Assembly (NCBI RefSeq): GCF_000711725.1 | Contig: NZ_JONP01000007.1 | Span: 186,001 to 250,000 of the forward strand | Source of the DNA: Roseomonas aerilata DSM 19363 | GTDB lineage: Bacteria; Pseudomonadota; Alphaproteobacteria; Acetobacterales; Acetobacteraceae | Reading direction: 5' to 3' | DNA: 64,000 nt | In this document: piece by piece, positions 1-7,282 of the stretch | How the letters are laid out: each line of letters starts with the position of its first letter | Numbering within the stretch: position 1 is the first letter of the stretch | The notes under the pieces: generated by a model | Told to the model about the DNA's origin: nothing | Databases searched by the model: none | Seen by the model: the letters and a program-made list of their open reading frames with translations, nothing else | Program-made: the position numbers and the translations under genes

Positions 1-1
1 C

Positions 2-157
2 TTAGAAATCCGTCGCGCGGCCCTTCTGCTCCCAGTCGCCGAAGCGCGTCGGCTCCGGTCCCTTGGGGCCGCCGATCTCGGGCGGCAGCGGGGGCGTCGC
101 GGGCTTGGGGGGCGCCGGCGGGGCGGGCGGGGTCTTGGTATCGTCTGTCTCGGCCAT
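2..157 (-). CDS. DUF1674 / SDHAF4-like succinate dehydrogenase assembly factor
   Basis: A 51-residue protein starting at ATG 157 and ending in TAA at 4-2. The N-terminal half is a Pro/Ala-rich, probably disordered stretch. The C-terminus carries the family signature: GPEPTRFGDWE at about residues 33-43, then KGRATDF at the very end. The family (DUF1674, mitochondrial SDHAF4/Sdh8) binds flavinylated SdhA and helps assemble succinate dehydrogenase in the cytoplasm. Length and C-terminal motif are typical. It is divergent from htpX, 43 bp away, and no sdh genes are in view. The assignment rests on the C-terminal motif alone, which is diagnostic. Confidence 0.85.
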   Translation of the reverse strand: MAETDDTKTPPAPPAPPKPATPPLPPEIGGPKGPEPTRFGDWEQKGRATDF

Positions 158-200
158 GCTCCCCAGATAGGGATGACTGGCAAAGGAGGAACAGGGTCCC

Positions 201-1196
201 GTGTCCGGTTACGCGCGCACCGCCTTGCTGATGGCGGGTCTCACCGCCCTTTTCGCGGGGCTTGGGTACCTGCTGGGCGGCCAGCAGGGGATGGTGATCG
301 CCTTCCTGATGGCGGCTGGGATGAACGTCTTCTCCTGGTGGAACTCGGACCGCATGGTGCTGCGCATGCACGACGCGCAGCCGATCGGGCCGGGAGACAA
401 CCCGCGCCTCTATCAGCTCGTCGCGGGGCTGGCGGCGCGGGCGGGGCTGCCGATGCCCGCGCTGTATCTCATCCACGAGGACCAGCCGAACGCCTTCGCC
501 ACCGGCCGCTCCCCCGAGCGCGCGGCGGTCGCGGTGACGGCGGGGCTGCTGTCGATGATGCCGGAGGAGGAGGTGGCGGGGGTGATCGCGCACGAGCTGG
601 CGCATATCCGCAACCGCGACACGCTGATCATGACGGTGGCGGCGAGCCTGGCGGGCGCGATCGGGATGGTCGCGCAGTTCGGCGGGCTGTTCGGGCGGCG
701 GGACCGGAACAACCCGCTGGGCGGGATCGGGGTGCTGCTGGCGATCATCGTGGCGCCGCTGGTGGCGATGATCGTGCAGATGGCCGTCAGCCGCGCGCGC
801 GAGTACGAGGCGGACCGGCTGGGGGCGGAGATCGCGGGGCATCCGCGGGGGCTGGCGAATGCGCTCCAGCGGCTGGAGGCCGGGCGGCACGCCATTCCCA
901 ACGCGTCCGCGGAGGCGAACCCGGCGACGGCGTCGCTGTTCATCGTGAACCCGCTCTCGGGCGCGGGGGTGGACAGCCTTTTCTCCACCCATCCAAGCAC
1001 GGAGAACCGGGTGCGGGCGCTGATGGAAATGGCGGGGGGGATGCCGTTGCGGGGATCCGGCGCGGCGGGCCCCGGTGCCTGGACCGGCCCCTCGTCCGGT
1101 CCCTCGTCCGGTCCCTCGTCCGGTCCCTGGGGTGGCCCGCCGCGGGGGTCGGCCGGGCGGCCCTGGCAGCGTGGCCGGCGCGGGCCCTGGGCCTGA
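201..1196 (+). CDS. htpX: Protease HtpX homolog (M48B zinc metalloprotease)
   Basis: 331 residues from GTG 201, with a GGAGGA ribosome site about 10 bases upstream. Two N-terminal membrane segments (about 6-24 and 30-47) precede a cytoplasmic protease domain. The zinc-binding HELAH lies at 131-135 and the third ligand is expected in the REYEAD motif at 200-205. Two more hydrophobic segments lie at about 145-165 and 176-196. HtpX degrades misfolded inner-membrane proteins. The C-terminus beyond about residue 285 is an unusual Gly/Pro/Ser tail with a perfect GPSS repeat, ending in a basic stretch. The tail is not part of the catalytic domain and probably varies between strains. Confidence 0.93.
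   Translation: MSGYARTALLMAGLTALFAGLGYLLGGQQGMVIAFLMAAGMNVFSWWNSDRMVLRMHDAQPIGPGDNPRLYQLVAGLAARAGLPMPALYLIHEDQPNAFATGRSPERAAVAVTAGLLSMMPEEEVAGVIAHELAHIRNRDTLIMTVAASLAGAIGMVAQFGGLFGRRDRNNPLGGIGVLLAIIVAPLVAMIVQMAVSRAREYEADRLGAEIAGHPRGLANALQRLEAGRHAIPNASAEANPATASLFIVNPLSGAGVDSLFSTHPSTENRVRALMEMAGGMPLRGSGAAGPGAWTGPSSGPSSGPSSGPWGGPPRGSAGRPWQRGRRGPWA
1089..1124 (+). repeat. Three perfect tandem copies of a 12-bp unit inside htpX
   Basis: CCCTCGTCCGGT occurs three times head to tail with no mismatch, followed by a partial fourth copy. It is in frame and encodes repeated Gly-Pro-Ser-Ser in the HtpX C-terminal tail. A perfect short tandem array of this kind can change length by slippage, always in steps of four residues. 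Confidence 0.9.
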
Positions 1197-1225
1197 CCTT
1201 CCAACCCTGAACCCTGGAGAACCCC

Positions 1226-1945
1226 ATGGCCCTGGACGGCGTGCGCGCCATTGTTTTCGACGTGTTCGGCACGGTGGTGGACTGGCGGAGCGGCGTCGCG
1301 CGGGAGGCGGCGCCCTTCCTCGCCCGCCACGGCGCCTCGGCCGATCCGTCGGCCTTTGCCGATGCCTGGCGCCGCCGCTACCAGCCGGCCATGGAGGCAG
1401 TGCGGAGCGGCGCCCGGCCCTTCACGCGGCTCGACACCCTGCACCGGGAGAACCTGGAGGCGGTGCTGCCCGAATTCGGCATCGACCCCGCGCGGGTGGA
1501 GCCGACCGAGCTGGACGCGCTGAACCTCTCCTGGCACCGGCTGGACCCCTGGCCGGATTCGGTGGCCGGGCTTACGCGGCTGCGAGCGCGCTACATCATT
1601 GCGCCGCTCTCGAACGGCAACATCGTGCTCATGATCGACATGGCCAAGCGCGCCGGCCTGCCCTGGGACGCGATCCTGGGGGCGGAGGTGGTGCGGGCCT
1701 ACAAGCCGGCGCCGGAGGCCTATCTGCGCACCGCCGAGGTGCTGGCGATGCGGCCGGAGGAGGTCTGCCTCGTCGCCGCGCACAATGACGACCTGGCAGC
1801 GGCGCGGCGCTGCGGGCTGCGCACCGCCTTCGTGCCCCGCCCGACGGAGCACGGGCCGGGGCAGACGAAGGATCTTCTCCCCGCGCAGGAGTGGGACGTG
1901 GTGGCGGCGGATTTCGGCGATCTGGCCTCGCTGCTGGGGCTTTAA
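1226..1945 (+). CDS. Haloacid dehalogenase type II (HAD superfamily hydrolase)
   Basis: 239 residues starting at ATG 1226 after a GGAGAA ribosome site. HAD motif I is FDVFGT at 11-16, with the expected nucleophile Asp12. Motif II Ser129-Asn130 lies in PLSNGN, motif III Lys160 in AYKP, and motif IV in the VAAHNDDL segment (183-190). The helical cap between motifs I and II and the length fit L-2-haloacid dehalogenases, which hydrolyse short 2-halo acids to hydroxy acids. Many such proteins are annotated only by family and the real substrate is unknown. It ends convergently with the next gene, with a 4-base overlap. Confidence 0.85.
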   Translation: MALDGVRAIVFDVFGTVVDWRSGVAREAAPFLARHGASADPSAFADAWRRRYQPAMEAVRSGARPFTRLDTLHRENLEAVLPEFGIDPARVEPTELDALNLSWHRLDPWPDSVAGLTRLRARYIIAPLSNGNIVLMIDMAKRAGLPWDAILGAEVVRAYKPAPEAYLRTAEVLAMRPEEVCLVAAHNDDLAAARRCGLRTAFVPRPTEHGPGQTKDLLPAQEWDVVAADFGDLASLLGL

Positions 1946-2454
1946 GAGGGCGCGGAGGCCGCCGCGGCCTGGCGCAGCTTCTCGAGCGATTGCAGCGCGC
2001 CTCGGGCGGACTCCACGGCCTGCGGTGCCTCGACGTGCTGCGGCCCGAGTTCGGAGAAGCGTGCGCGCATGTCGCGCATGGTCTGGTCGTAGTCGGCGTT
2101 GCCGTTGAAGCCGCGGGGCGCGCGCTGGGCGATCTGCCAGCTCTCCCGCACCTTCTGCATGAGGTGGATCATCCCGGGCGAGGTGGCACCGGGCTGGGTG
2201 GAGCGTCCGCCGCCGCTCTCGGCGCGCGAGATCTCCTCGCGGAGGTCAACGATGCCGCGGTCAAGCATGCCGAGATAGGTCGGCATGTCCGGCGCCTGGG
2301 GCGTGGGCGTCACCGGGTTCGCGTCGCGCGCCGATGGGGTGGTGGCGGCCGGCGGCGTGCCGGCGGTGCCGGCCTGGGCATGGGCGTCCGTTGCGGCGAA
2401 GGGGGCGAGGCCGAGCGCCAGGGCGGTTGCGAAAAGGCGTGGGGTGGCGCGCAT
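1942..2454 (-). CDS. Secreted hypothetical protein
   Basis: 170 residues from ATG 2454, preceded by GGAGG. An open frame continues to 2760, but the ATG at 2454 gives a clean Sec signal peptide: basic MRATPR, a hydrophobic core to about residue 20, and an AHA-like cleavage site near 24-26. The mature protein starts with a Thr/Pro/Ala-rich linker followed by a mainly helical, charged region. I do not recognise the family. It is probably periplasmic. Its 3' end overlaps the haloacid dehalogenase gene on the other strand. Confidence 0.7.
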   Translation of the reverse strand: MRATPRLFATALALGLAPFAATDAHAQAGTAGTPPAATTPSARDANPVTPTPQAPDMPTYLGMLDRGIVDLREEISRAESGGGRSTQPGATSPGMIHLMQKVRESWQIAQRAPRGFNGNADYDQTMRDMRARFSELGPQHVEAPQAVESARGALQSLEKLRQAAAASAPS

Positions 2455-2580
2455 CGGTGGCCTCCGTGGTCGGGTCCGTTCCGAACGCCCGGTCCGTGGC
2501 CGCAGTTTCGTTTTGCGGAACGCAGGGCGCGCCCGCCTTTCCGGAAGGGGGCATGCGGCTGGAAGGGGCGGGCAACCGTG

Positions 2581-2640
2581 GGATGCAGGGAATGCATCCT
2601 TCGGTATCGTGAATTTACGAAGCCTCTTCACCAATTCACG
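2581..2640. promoter_or_regulatory. Two inverted repeats in the divergent gap upstream of the sulfur transporter
   Basis: GGATGCA-N5-TGCATCC (2581-2599) is a perfect 7-bp inverted repeat. It is followed by CGTGAATT-N17-AATTCACG (2608-2615 and 2633-2640), a perfect 8-bp inverted repeat with arm centres 25 bp apart. Both sit between the divergent secreted-protein gene and the YeeE gene, 50-110 bp upstream of the latter, where an operator would be expected. The region is AT-richer than its surroundings. No regulator is identified. Confidence 0.45.
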
Positions 2641-2689
2641 GAAACAGAACGCGCTGCCCTTTTCCGTCGCCGCGCCGGGAGACCCGCCC

Positions 2690-3922
2690 ATGTCCGCCTC
2701 AACCTTCGTCGAAGCACCGCCGCTGCCGCGCCCGCCGGGGGTGCAGGCCACCGCCGCCATGGGGGCGGGCGCGCTGCTGCTGGCCGGGGCGGCGCTGCTG
2801 GCGCAGGGGGTCGGGCCCCGGCAGGCCGCGCTCTACCTGCTGGGCGCGATGCTCGGGCTGGTGCTCTATCACGCCTCCTTCGGCTTCACCTCCGCCTGGC
2901 GGGTCTTCATCGCGGACGGCCGGGGCGCGGGGCTGCGGGCGCAGATGGTGATGCTGGCGATCGCGGTGCTGCTGTTCTTTCCCGTGCTCGCCTCCGGCAC
3001 GCTGTTCGGGCAGCCGGTGCAGGGGCTGGTGGCGCCGGTGGGCGTTTCGGTCGTGTTCGGCGCCTTCGTCTTCGGCATCGGGATGCAGCTCGGCGGCGGC
3101 TGCGCCTCGGGCACGCTCTACACGGCCGGCGGCGGCTCGGTGCGGATGGTGCTGACGCTGCTCGCCTTCGTGGTCGGCTCGACCTTCGGGGCGGCGCATC
3201 TTCACTGGTGGGCGTCGCTGCCGCACCTGCCGCCGATCTCGGTGATCACCGCCTGGGGCGTCGGGCCGGCGCTTGCGGTGAACCTAGCGCTCTTCGCGCT
3301 CATCGCCGGGATCACGGTGGTGGTGGAGCGGCGGCGGCACGGGCGGCTGGTGCCGGGCACGCCCGCCGTGCGCTCGGGCCTGCCGCGGGTGCTGCGCGGG
3401 CCCTGGCCGATGGTGGCCGGTGCCGTGGCGCTGGCCGTGCTCAACTTCGCGACGCTTGCCCTGGCGGGGCGGCCCTGGGGCATCACCTCGGCCTTCGCGC
3501 TCTGGGGTTCCAAGGCGGCGATGGCGATGGGCTTCGACGTGGCGAGCTGGGCCTTCTGGTCGAGCCCGGCCCAGGCGGCGGCGCTGCAAGGCAGCGTGCT
3601 GGCCGACGTCACCTCGGTGATGGACTTCGGCATCATCGTGGGTGCGCTGCTGGCCGCGGCGCTGGCCGGCCGCTACGCGCCGAAGTTCCGCATCCCGCTG
3701 CGCTCGGCGATCGCCGCGGTGGTGGGCGGGATCATGCTCGGCTACGGCTCGCGCCTCGCCTATGGCTGCAATATCGGGGCGTATTTCTCCGGCATCGCCT
3801 CCGGCAGCCTGCACGGCTGGGCCTGGATGGCGGCGGCCTTCGTGGGCAACGTGCTCGGGACGGGGCTGCGGCCGCTGTTCGGGATGGAAGTGGAGCGGGT
3901 GCCGCGCCAGACGGGGTGCTGA
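2690..3922 (+). CDS. YeeE/YedE (TsuA-like) family sulfur-compound transporter
   Basis: 410 residues from ATG 2690 (GGGAG upstream). The protein is almost entirely hydrophobic, with roughly nine to ten membrane segments arranged as two pseudo-repeats. The family's functional cysteines are present: Cys138 in GGGCASG and Cys360 in AYGCNIGAYF. The HASFGF motif is at 61-66. Members of this family import thiosulfate or related sulfur species through the cysteines. An open frame reaches back to 2285, but the conserved part and the ribosome site support the ATG used here. It is a full-length single-gene version rather than two half-size proteins. The 3' end faces repeat element A. Confidence 0.88.
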   Translation: MSASTFVEAPPLPRPPGVQATAAMGAGALLLAGAALLAQGVGPRQAALYLLGAMLGLVLYHASFGFTSAWRVFIADGRGAGLRAQMVMLAIAVLLFFPVLASGTLFGQPVQGLVAPVGVSVVFGAFVFGIGMQLGGGCASGTLYTAGGGSVRMVLTLLAFVVGSTFGAAHLHWWASLPHLPPISVITAWGVGPALAVNLALFALIAGITVVVERRRHGRLVPGTPAVRSGLPRVLRGPWPMVAGAVALAVLNFATLALAGRPWGITSAFALWGSKAAMAMGFDVASWAFWSSPAQAAALQGSVLADVTSVMDFGIIVGALLAAALAGRYAPKFRIPLRSAIAAVVGGIMLGYGSRLAYGCNIGAYFSGIASGSLHGWAWMAAAFVGNVLGTGLRPLFGMEVERVPRQTGC

Positions 3923-3982
3923 TGGTTCTACCCGGTCTGACGGGTCGTGCCGTTCTGATGGGGGACTGCGTCGGTAACGCCA

Positions 3983-4188
3983 GAGAGGGCTCTGCCCTCT
4001 CCGGACCTCTTCCGCCAAGGGCCTGAGGCCCTTGGATCCCCTTCTGGCTGTCGCGGAACCTTCTTAAACGTGAGGTCGCCTCGGGTCATCGACCCGAGGC
4101 GCACCGGCCGCCAAGTATCTCAAACAGATAGAAAAAGATGATGGTGAGGGGTCTGGGGAGAGGAAGAATTCCTTCTTCCTCTGCCCAG
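3983..4188 (+). repeat. Multi-hairpin intergenic element, copy A
   Basis: Copy A of a six-member family, between convergent genes. In order: GAGAGGGC-TCT-GCCCTCTC (3983-4001); a CCAAGGGC-type hairpin centred near 4025 whose right arm ends in CCCTTGG; a spacer; GCCTCGGGTC-ATC-GACCCGAGGC (4078-4100); and a 16-bp stem with loop TTCC (4153-4188) with one mismatch. The AAAAAGATGATGG linker precedes the last stem, as in copies B, C and E. No coding capacity of its own is evident. Confidence 0.88.
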
Positions 4189-4207
4189 GGCCACCAGCGC
4201 CGCCTGA

Positions 4208-5164
4208 TCAGGCCGTCGCCCGTTCCTCCTTGCGTCCCTCCGCCGGGCAGTCCGCCACCACTTCCCGCGCGAGGGCGAGGAGCAGGCGGCGGAGCCAGGC
4301 GTGGCCCTGGTCCGCCTCGAAGCGGCGGTGGAAGATCATCGACAGGCGCATGTGCTTTGTCTCGACGGGCACCGGGCGCAGTTCCAGCCCGTGCACCGCC
4401 GAAAGTTGGCGGGCGAGGCGGGAGGAGAGGGTCATGATCATGTCCGTGCCGAGGAGGATTTCCGGCACGGCCGAGAGGTGCGCCACCACGGCGCCGAGCC
4501 GGCGGGCGTGGCCGGTTTCCTGGAGCACCCGGTCCATGGCGCCATCGCGCGAGCCGTTGGGCGAGTGGAGGAGGTGGGGGAAGGCGACGTAGCGCTCCAC
4601 CGTCAGCGGCCCGTCCAGCAGCGGGTGGCCGGGGCGGGCGAGGATCATGAAGGCCTCCGGCAGCAGGCGCAGGCGCGTGTAGAGCGCGGTGGGCTCCGAC
4701 AGCATGGCGATGGCGAGCTGCGCCTCGCCCGATTCCAGCAGGTCGTGGGCGTTGGTGCGGTCGGCGTGGCGGATGGCGACGAGGATGCCCGGCGCTTCGA
4801 CCGCAAGGCGGGCGAAGAGGGGCGGGGCGAGCACGGCCTCGGCGTATTCCGAGAGGGCGATGGTGAAAACGCGGTCGCTCGTCGCGGGGTCGAAGGGGGC
4901 GGTGGCCGCGAGGGTTTCCTGCAGCCGGTCGAGCATCTCCTCCACCGGGTGCATGAGGGAGAGGGCGAGGCTGGTGGGCACCACGCCCTGCGGCGCGCGG
5001 AGGAAGAGTTCGTCGCCCAGGGCCGCGCGCAGCCGGTTGAGCGCGTTGGAGACGGCGGGCTGGGAGAGGTTCAGCCGCGCCGCCGCGCGCGTCACGTGGC
5101 GTTCCCGCGCGACGGCGTCGAAGACGCGGAGAAGGTTCAGGTCGAAGGCGGAGAGGTCCTTCAC
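4208..5164 (-). CDS. LysR family transcriptional regulator
   Basis: 318 residues from GTG 5164. The N-terminal winged helix-turn-helix covers about residues 8-66, with the typical TRAAARLNLSQPAVSNAL segment at 25-42. The rest is a periplasmic-binding-protein-like effector domain. Length is normal for the family. It lies 51 bp downstream of opgH on the same strand and could be co-transcribed with it. The target genes and inducer are unknown. The effector region resembles NodD/LeuO-type regulators in general layout only. Confidence 0.9.
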   Translation of the reverse strand: MKDLSAFDLNLLRVFDAVARERHVTRAAARLNLSQPAVSNALNRLRAALGDELFLRAPQGVVPTSLALSLMHPVEEMLDRLQETLAATAPFDPATSDRVFTIALSEYAEAVLAPPLFARLAVEAPGILVAIRHADRTNAHDLLESGEAQLAIAMLSEPTALYTRLRLLPEAFMILARPGHPLLDGPLTVERYVAFPHLLHSPNGSRDGAMDRVLQETGHARRLGAVVAHLSAVPEILLGTDMIMTLSSRLARQLSAVHGLELRPVPVETKHMRLSMIFHRRFEADQGHAWLRRLLLALAREVVADCPAEGRKEERATA

Positions 5165-5215
5165 GACGCGGGCCCCTCGGGGACGCGGCGGGGATCCATC
5201 GGGCGGGCGGAGGTG

Positions 5216-6988
5216 TTAGCCATGGCTGGCCGCATCCTGGACGGGCCGCGCCGCCGGCGCCATGGCTTCCGTCGAGGATGCGGCCGCCAGTTCCTCGGGC
5301 GTGGCCGCGATCCGGTGCCGCACCAGCCAGGCCGAAAGGCCGGGCGAGGCGGTCAGGACGCAGAGCGGGATGGCAAGGACCGGTCCCGCCAGGAAGGGGG
5401 CGGCCAGGAGCAGCGCGGGGGCGGAGACCGCCGCGAGCGCGGCCGTGGCGGCGAGGCCGAACAGGGTATGGGGCAGAAGCAGCCGGGCCGCGTCCGCCCA
5501 GGCGACGCCGCGCTCCGCCCGGTTCTGCGGCGCCCATCCATCGCGCGCGCCGAGGGCGAGGCGGCCGAGGGCGAGGCTCTTGTTGATGAGGCTCACCGGC
5601 TCGGTGAGAAGGGAGAAGAGGATCTCCGCCGCCGCCCCGCGCAACACGGCGGCGCGGCCGCCATAGGGTGCGGCGCGGTCCGGCCGGGCGAGCAGTTCCG
5701 CGAAGCCGCAGAGCTTCGGGGCGGCGTTGCCGAGCCAGGTGGTGAGGACCAGGGCGGCGAGGGGCCCCATCGGTGTCGCCGCCCCGCCCCCGGTCAGGGC
5801 ATTGCCGATCCCGGCCGGCAGCATCCCCCACCAGAGCGGCGCGCAGAGGAAGAGGAGCATCGCCTGTGCCATCTGCCATCGCCCCATGGGTCGCAGCCCC
5901 GGGCGGAGGATGAGGTGGCGGTACTGCATGTTCCCCGCGCCCCAGCGCACGTCACGCGCGAGGAATTCGGGAAGGGCAGGCGGATTGCCCTCCAGGCTGC
6001 CCTCCTCCGCGGGCAGGCAGCGGACGCGCCAGCCGGCGGCGTGCAGCCGCACCGCCTCCACCTGGTCGTGCGAGAGGATGGCGCTGCCGTCGGGCAGCGG
6101 GGCGAGCCGCGCGTGGTCGCGGAAGGGAGCGATGCGGAGGACCGCGTTGTGGCCCCAGTAGGGCCCGTCGTCGAGCTGCCACCAGCCCTGCCCGGTGGCC
6201 CAGGCGCGCATCCCCGCGCGCATGCCGAACTGGAAGAGTCGCGGGAAAGCGCGCGGCGCCGGCCGGCCGACGATGAGCTGCTGGAGGAGGGCGAGGCACG
6301 GGTCCGCCCGCATGGCGTGGACGAGGCGCAGCACGGCGGAGGCGGACATCTCCGAATCCGCGTCCAGCATGAGCGCGAGGTCGTGGTCCTCCGCGTGGTG
6401 GTCGAGGAAGTCCATGACGTTACCGGCCTTGAAGCCCGCATTGTCGGCCCGGCGGCGGTGGCGGACGGGAATGCCGCCCGGTGGGCGCGCGACGGCGAAG
6501 CCGGCGATGGCCGCATCCTCGGCCGCGGCATGGAGGGGGTCGCGCGTGTCGGAGAGGAACCAGAGGGTGAAGCGGCCGGCCTCGCCCGCGGCTTCAAGCC
6601 CGTCCAGCAGGCGGGCGAGCGGGGGAAGCACGGCCTCCATCGCCTCGTTGCGGATGCAGACGGCGATGGCGGTGCGCAGCGGCGGCCCCGGGGGCCATGC
6701 CACCTGCGGCACCACGAAGGCGGGCGGGTCCGGCCTCGCCAGCAGGATCAGCAATCCGATGAGGGCATTGGCCACGCAGATCGCCGTCCAGGGCAGGGTG
6801 CCGAGATAGAGCGCCGCGATCGCTACCTCCCACCCCGTCCAGCCGCCCGGCGACAGCACGTGCCAGAGCAGTCCGGCCAGGGGCAGGGCGACGGCGAGGC
6901 AGAGGAGAAGGAAGAGGGCGCGCCGGGGAATGGGCCGCTCGTCCGCGGGATCGAACAGATTCACGGCACCATTGTGCACCCGTGGCAT
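5216..6988 (-). CDS. mdoH: Glucans biosynthesis glucosyltransferase OpgH/MdoH
   Basis: 590 residues if started at ATG 6988; an in-frame ATG at 7105 would add 39 residues that look non-coding. A GT2 domain lies between membrane segments. Two N-terminal helices (about 23-43 and 55-82) are followed by LSDT at 145-148, NAGFKAGN at 183-190, DAD at 209-211, HNA at 280-282 and the RWGAGNMQ segment in the C-terminal half, then four or so helices. OpgH polymerises UDP-glucose into the beta-1,2 backbone of osmoregulated periplasmic glucans. Its usual partner opgG is not adjacent, so this is an orphan here. No strong ribosome site is seen at 6988, so the start is uncertain. Confidence 0.85.
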   Translation of the reverse strand: MPRVHNGAVNLFDPADERPIPRRALFLLLCLAVALPLAGLLWHVLSPGGWTGWEVAIAALYLGTLPWTAICVANALIGLLILLARPDPPAFVVPQVAWPPGPPLRTAIAVCIRNEAMEAVLPPLARLLDGLEAAGEAGRFTLWFLSDTRDPLHAAAEDAAIAGFAVARPPGGIPVRHRRRADNAGFKAGNVMDFLDHHAEDHDLALMLDADSEMSASAVLRLVHAMRADPCLALLQQLIVGRPAPRAFPRLFQFGMRAGMRAWATGQGWWQLDDGPYWGHNAVLRIAPFRDHARLAPLPDGSAILSHDQVEAVRLHAAGWRVRCLPAEEGSLEGNPPALPEFLARDVRWGAGNMQYRHLILRPGLRPMGRWQMAQAMLLFLCAPLWWGMLPAGIGNALTGGGAATPMGPLAALVLTTWLGNAAPKLCGFAELLARPDRAAPYGGRAAVLRGAAAEILFSLLTEPVSLINKSLALGRLALGARDGWAPQNRAERGVAWADAARLLLPHTLFGLAATAALAAVSAPALLLAAPFLAGPVLAIPLCVLTASPGLSAWLVRHRIAATPEELAAASSTEAMAPAARPVQDAASHG

Positions 6989-7282
6989 GGCGGAAGCGTG
7001 GCGGGGCCGGTAGCATGGAGTCGAGGCATGCGTCCGGCCGCGTGCATCCCGACCATGCGCCGGCCAGCCGCCCCGGCTTTTGGGACCGACCGGGTTCCAA
7101 GGCACGGGCTTGTGTCAGGATGGGCGGCCGCACCGGGTTGGGGCGGTCCGGGCGCATCACTAACATAAGGGAATGAGGGCTTGCTGTCGGGAATGGGCGA
7201 TGCTGGGGGCTGATCGGGCAGGACGGCCGTTCCTTTCCGCGGGTCGCGCCGGTCATCGTGCGCCGCGGCCTGCCGTCCAGGG

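Noticed and set aside
413-1852. Long open frame on the minus strand across htpX and the dehalogenase gene
   Set aside because: A frame shadow caused by high GC; the plus-strand genes have clear family motifs and the minus frame has none.
4301-7168. 955-codon plus-strand open frame
   Set aside because: Lies over the LysR and opgH genes on the other strand; low-complexity Gly/Glu/Arg composition and no domain.
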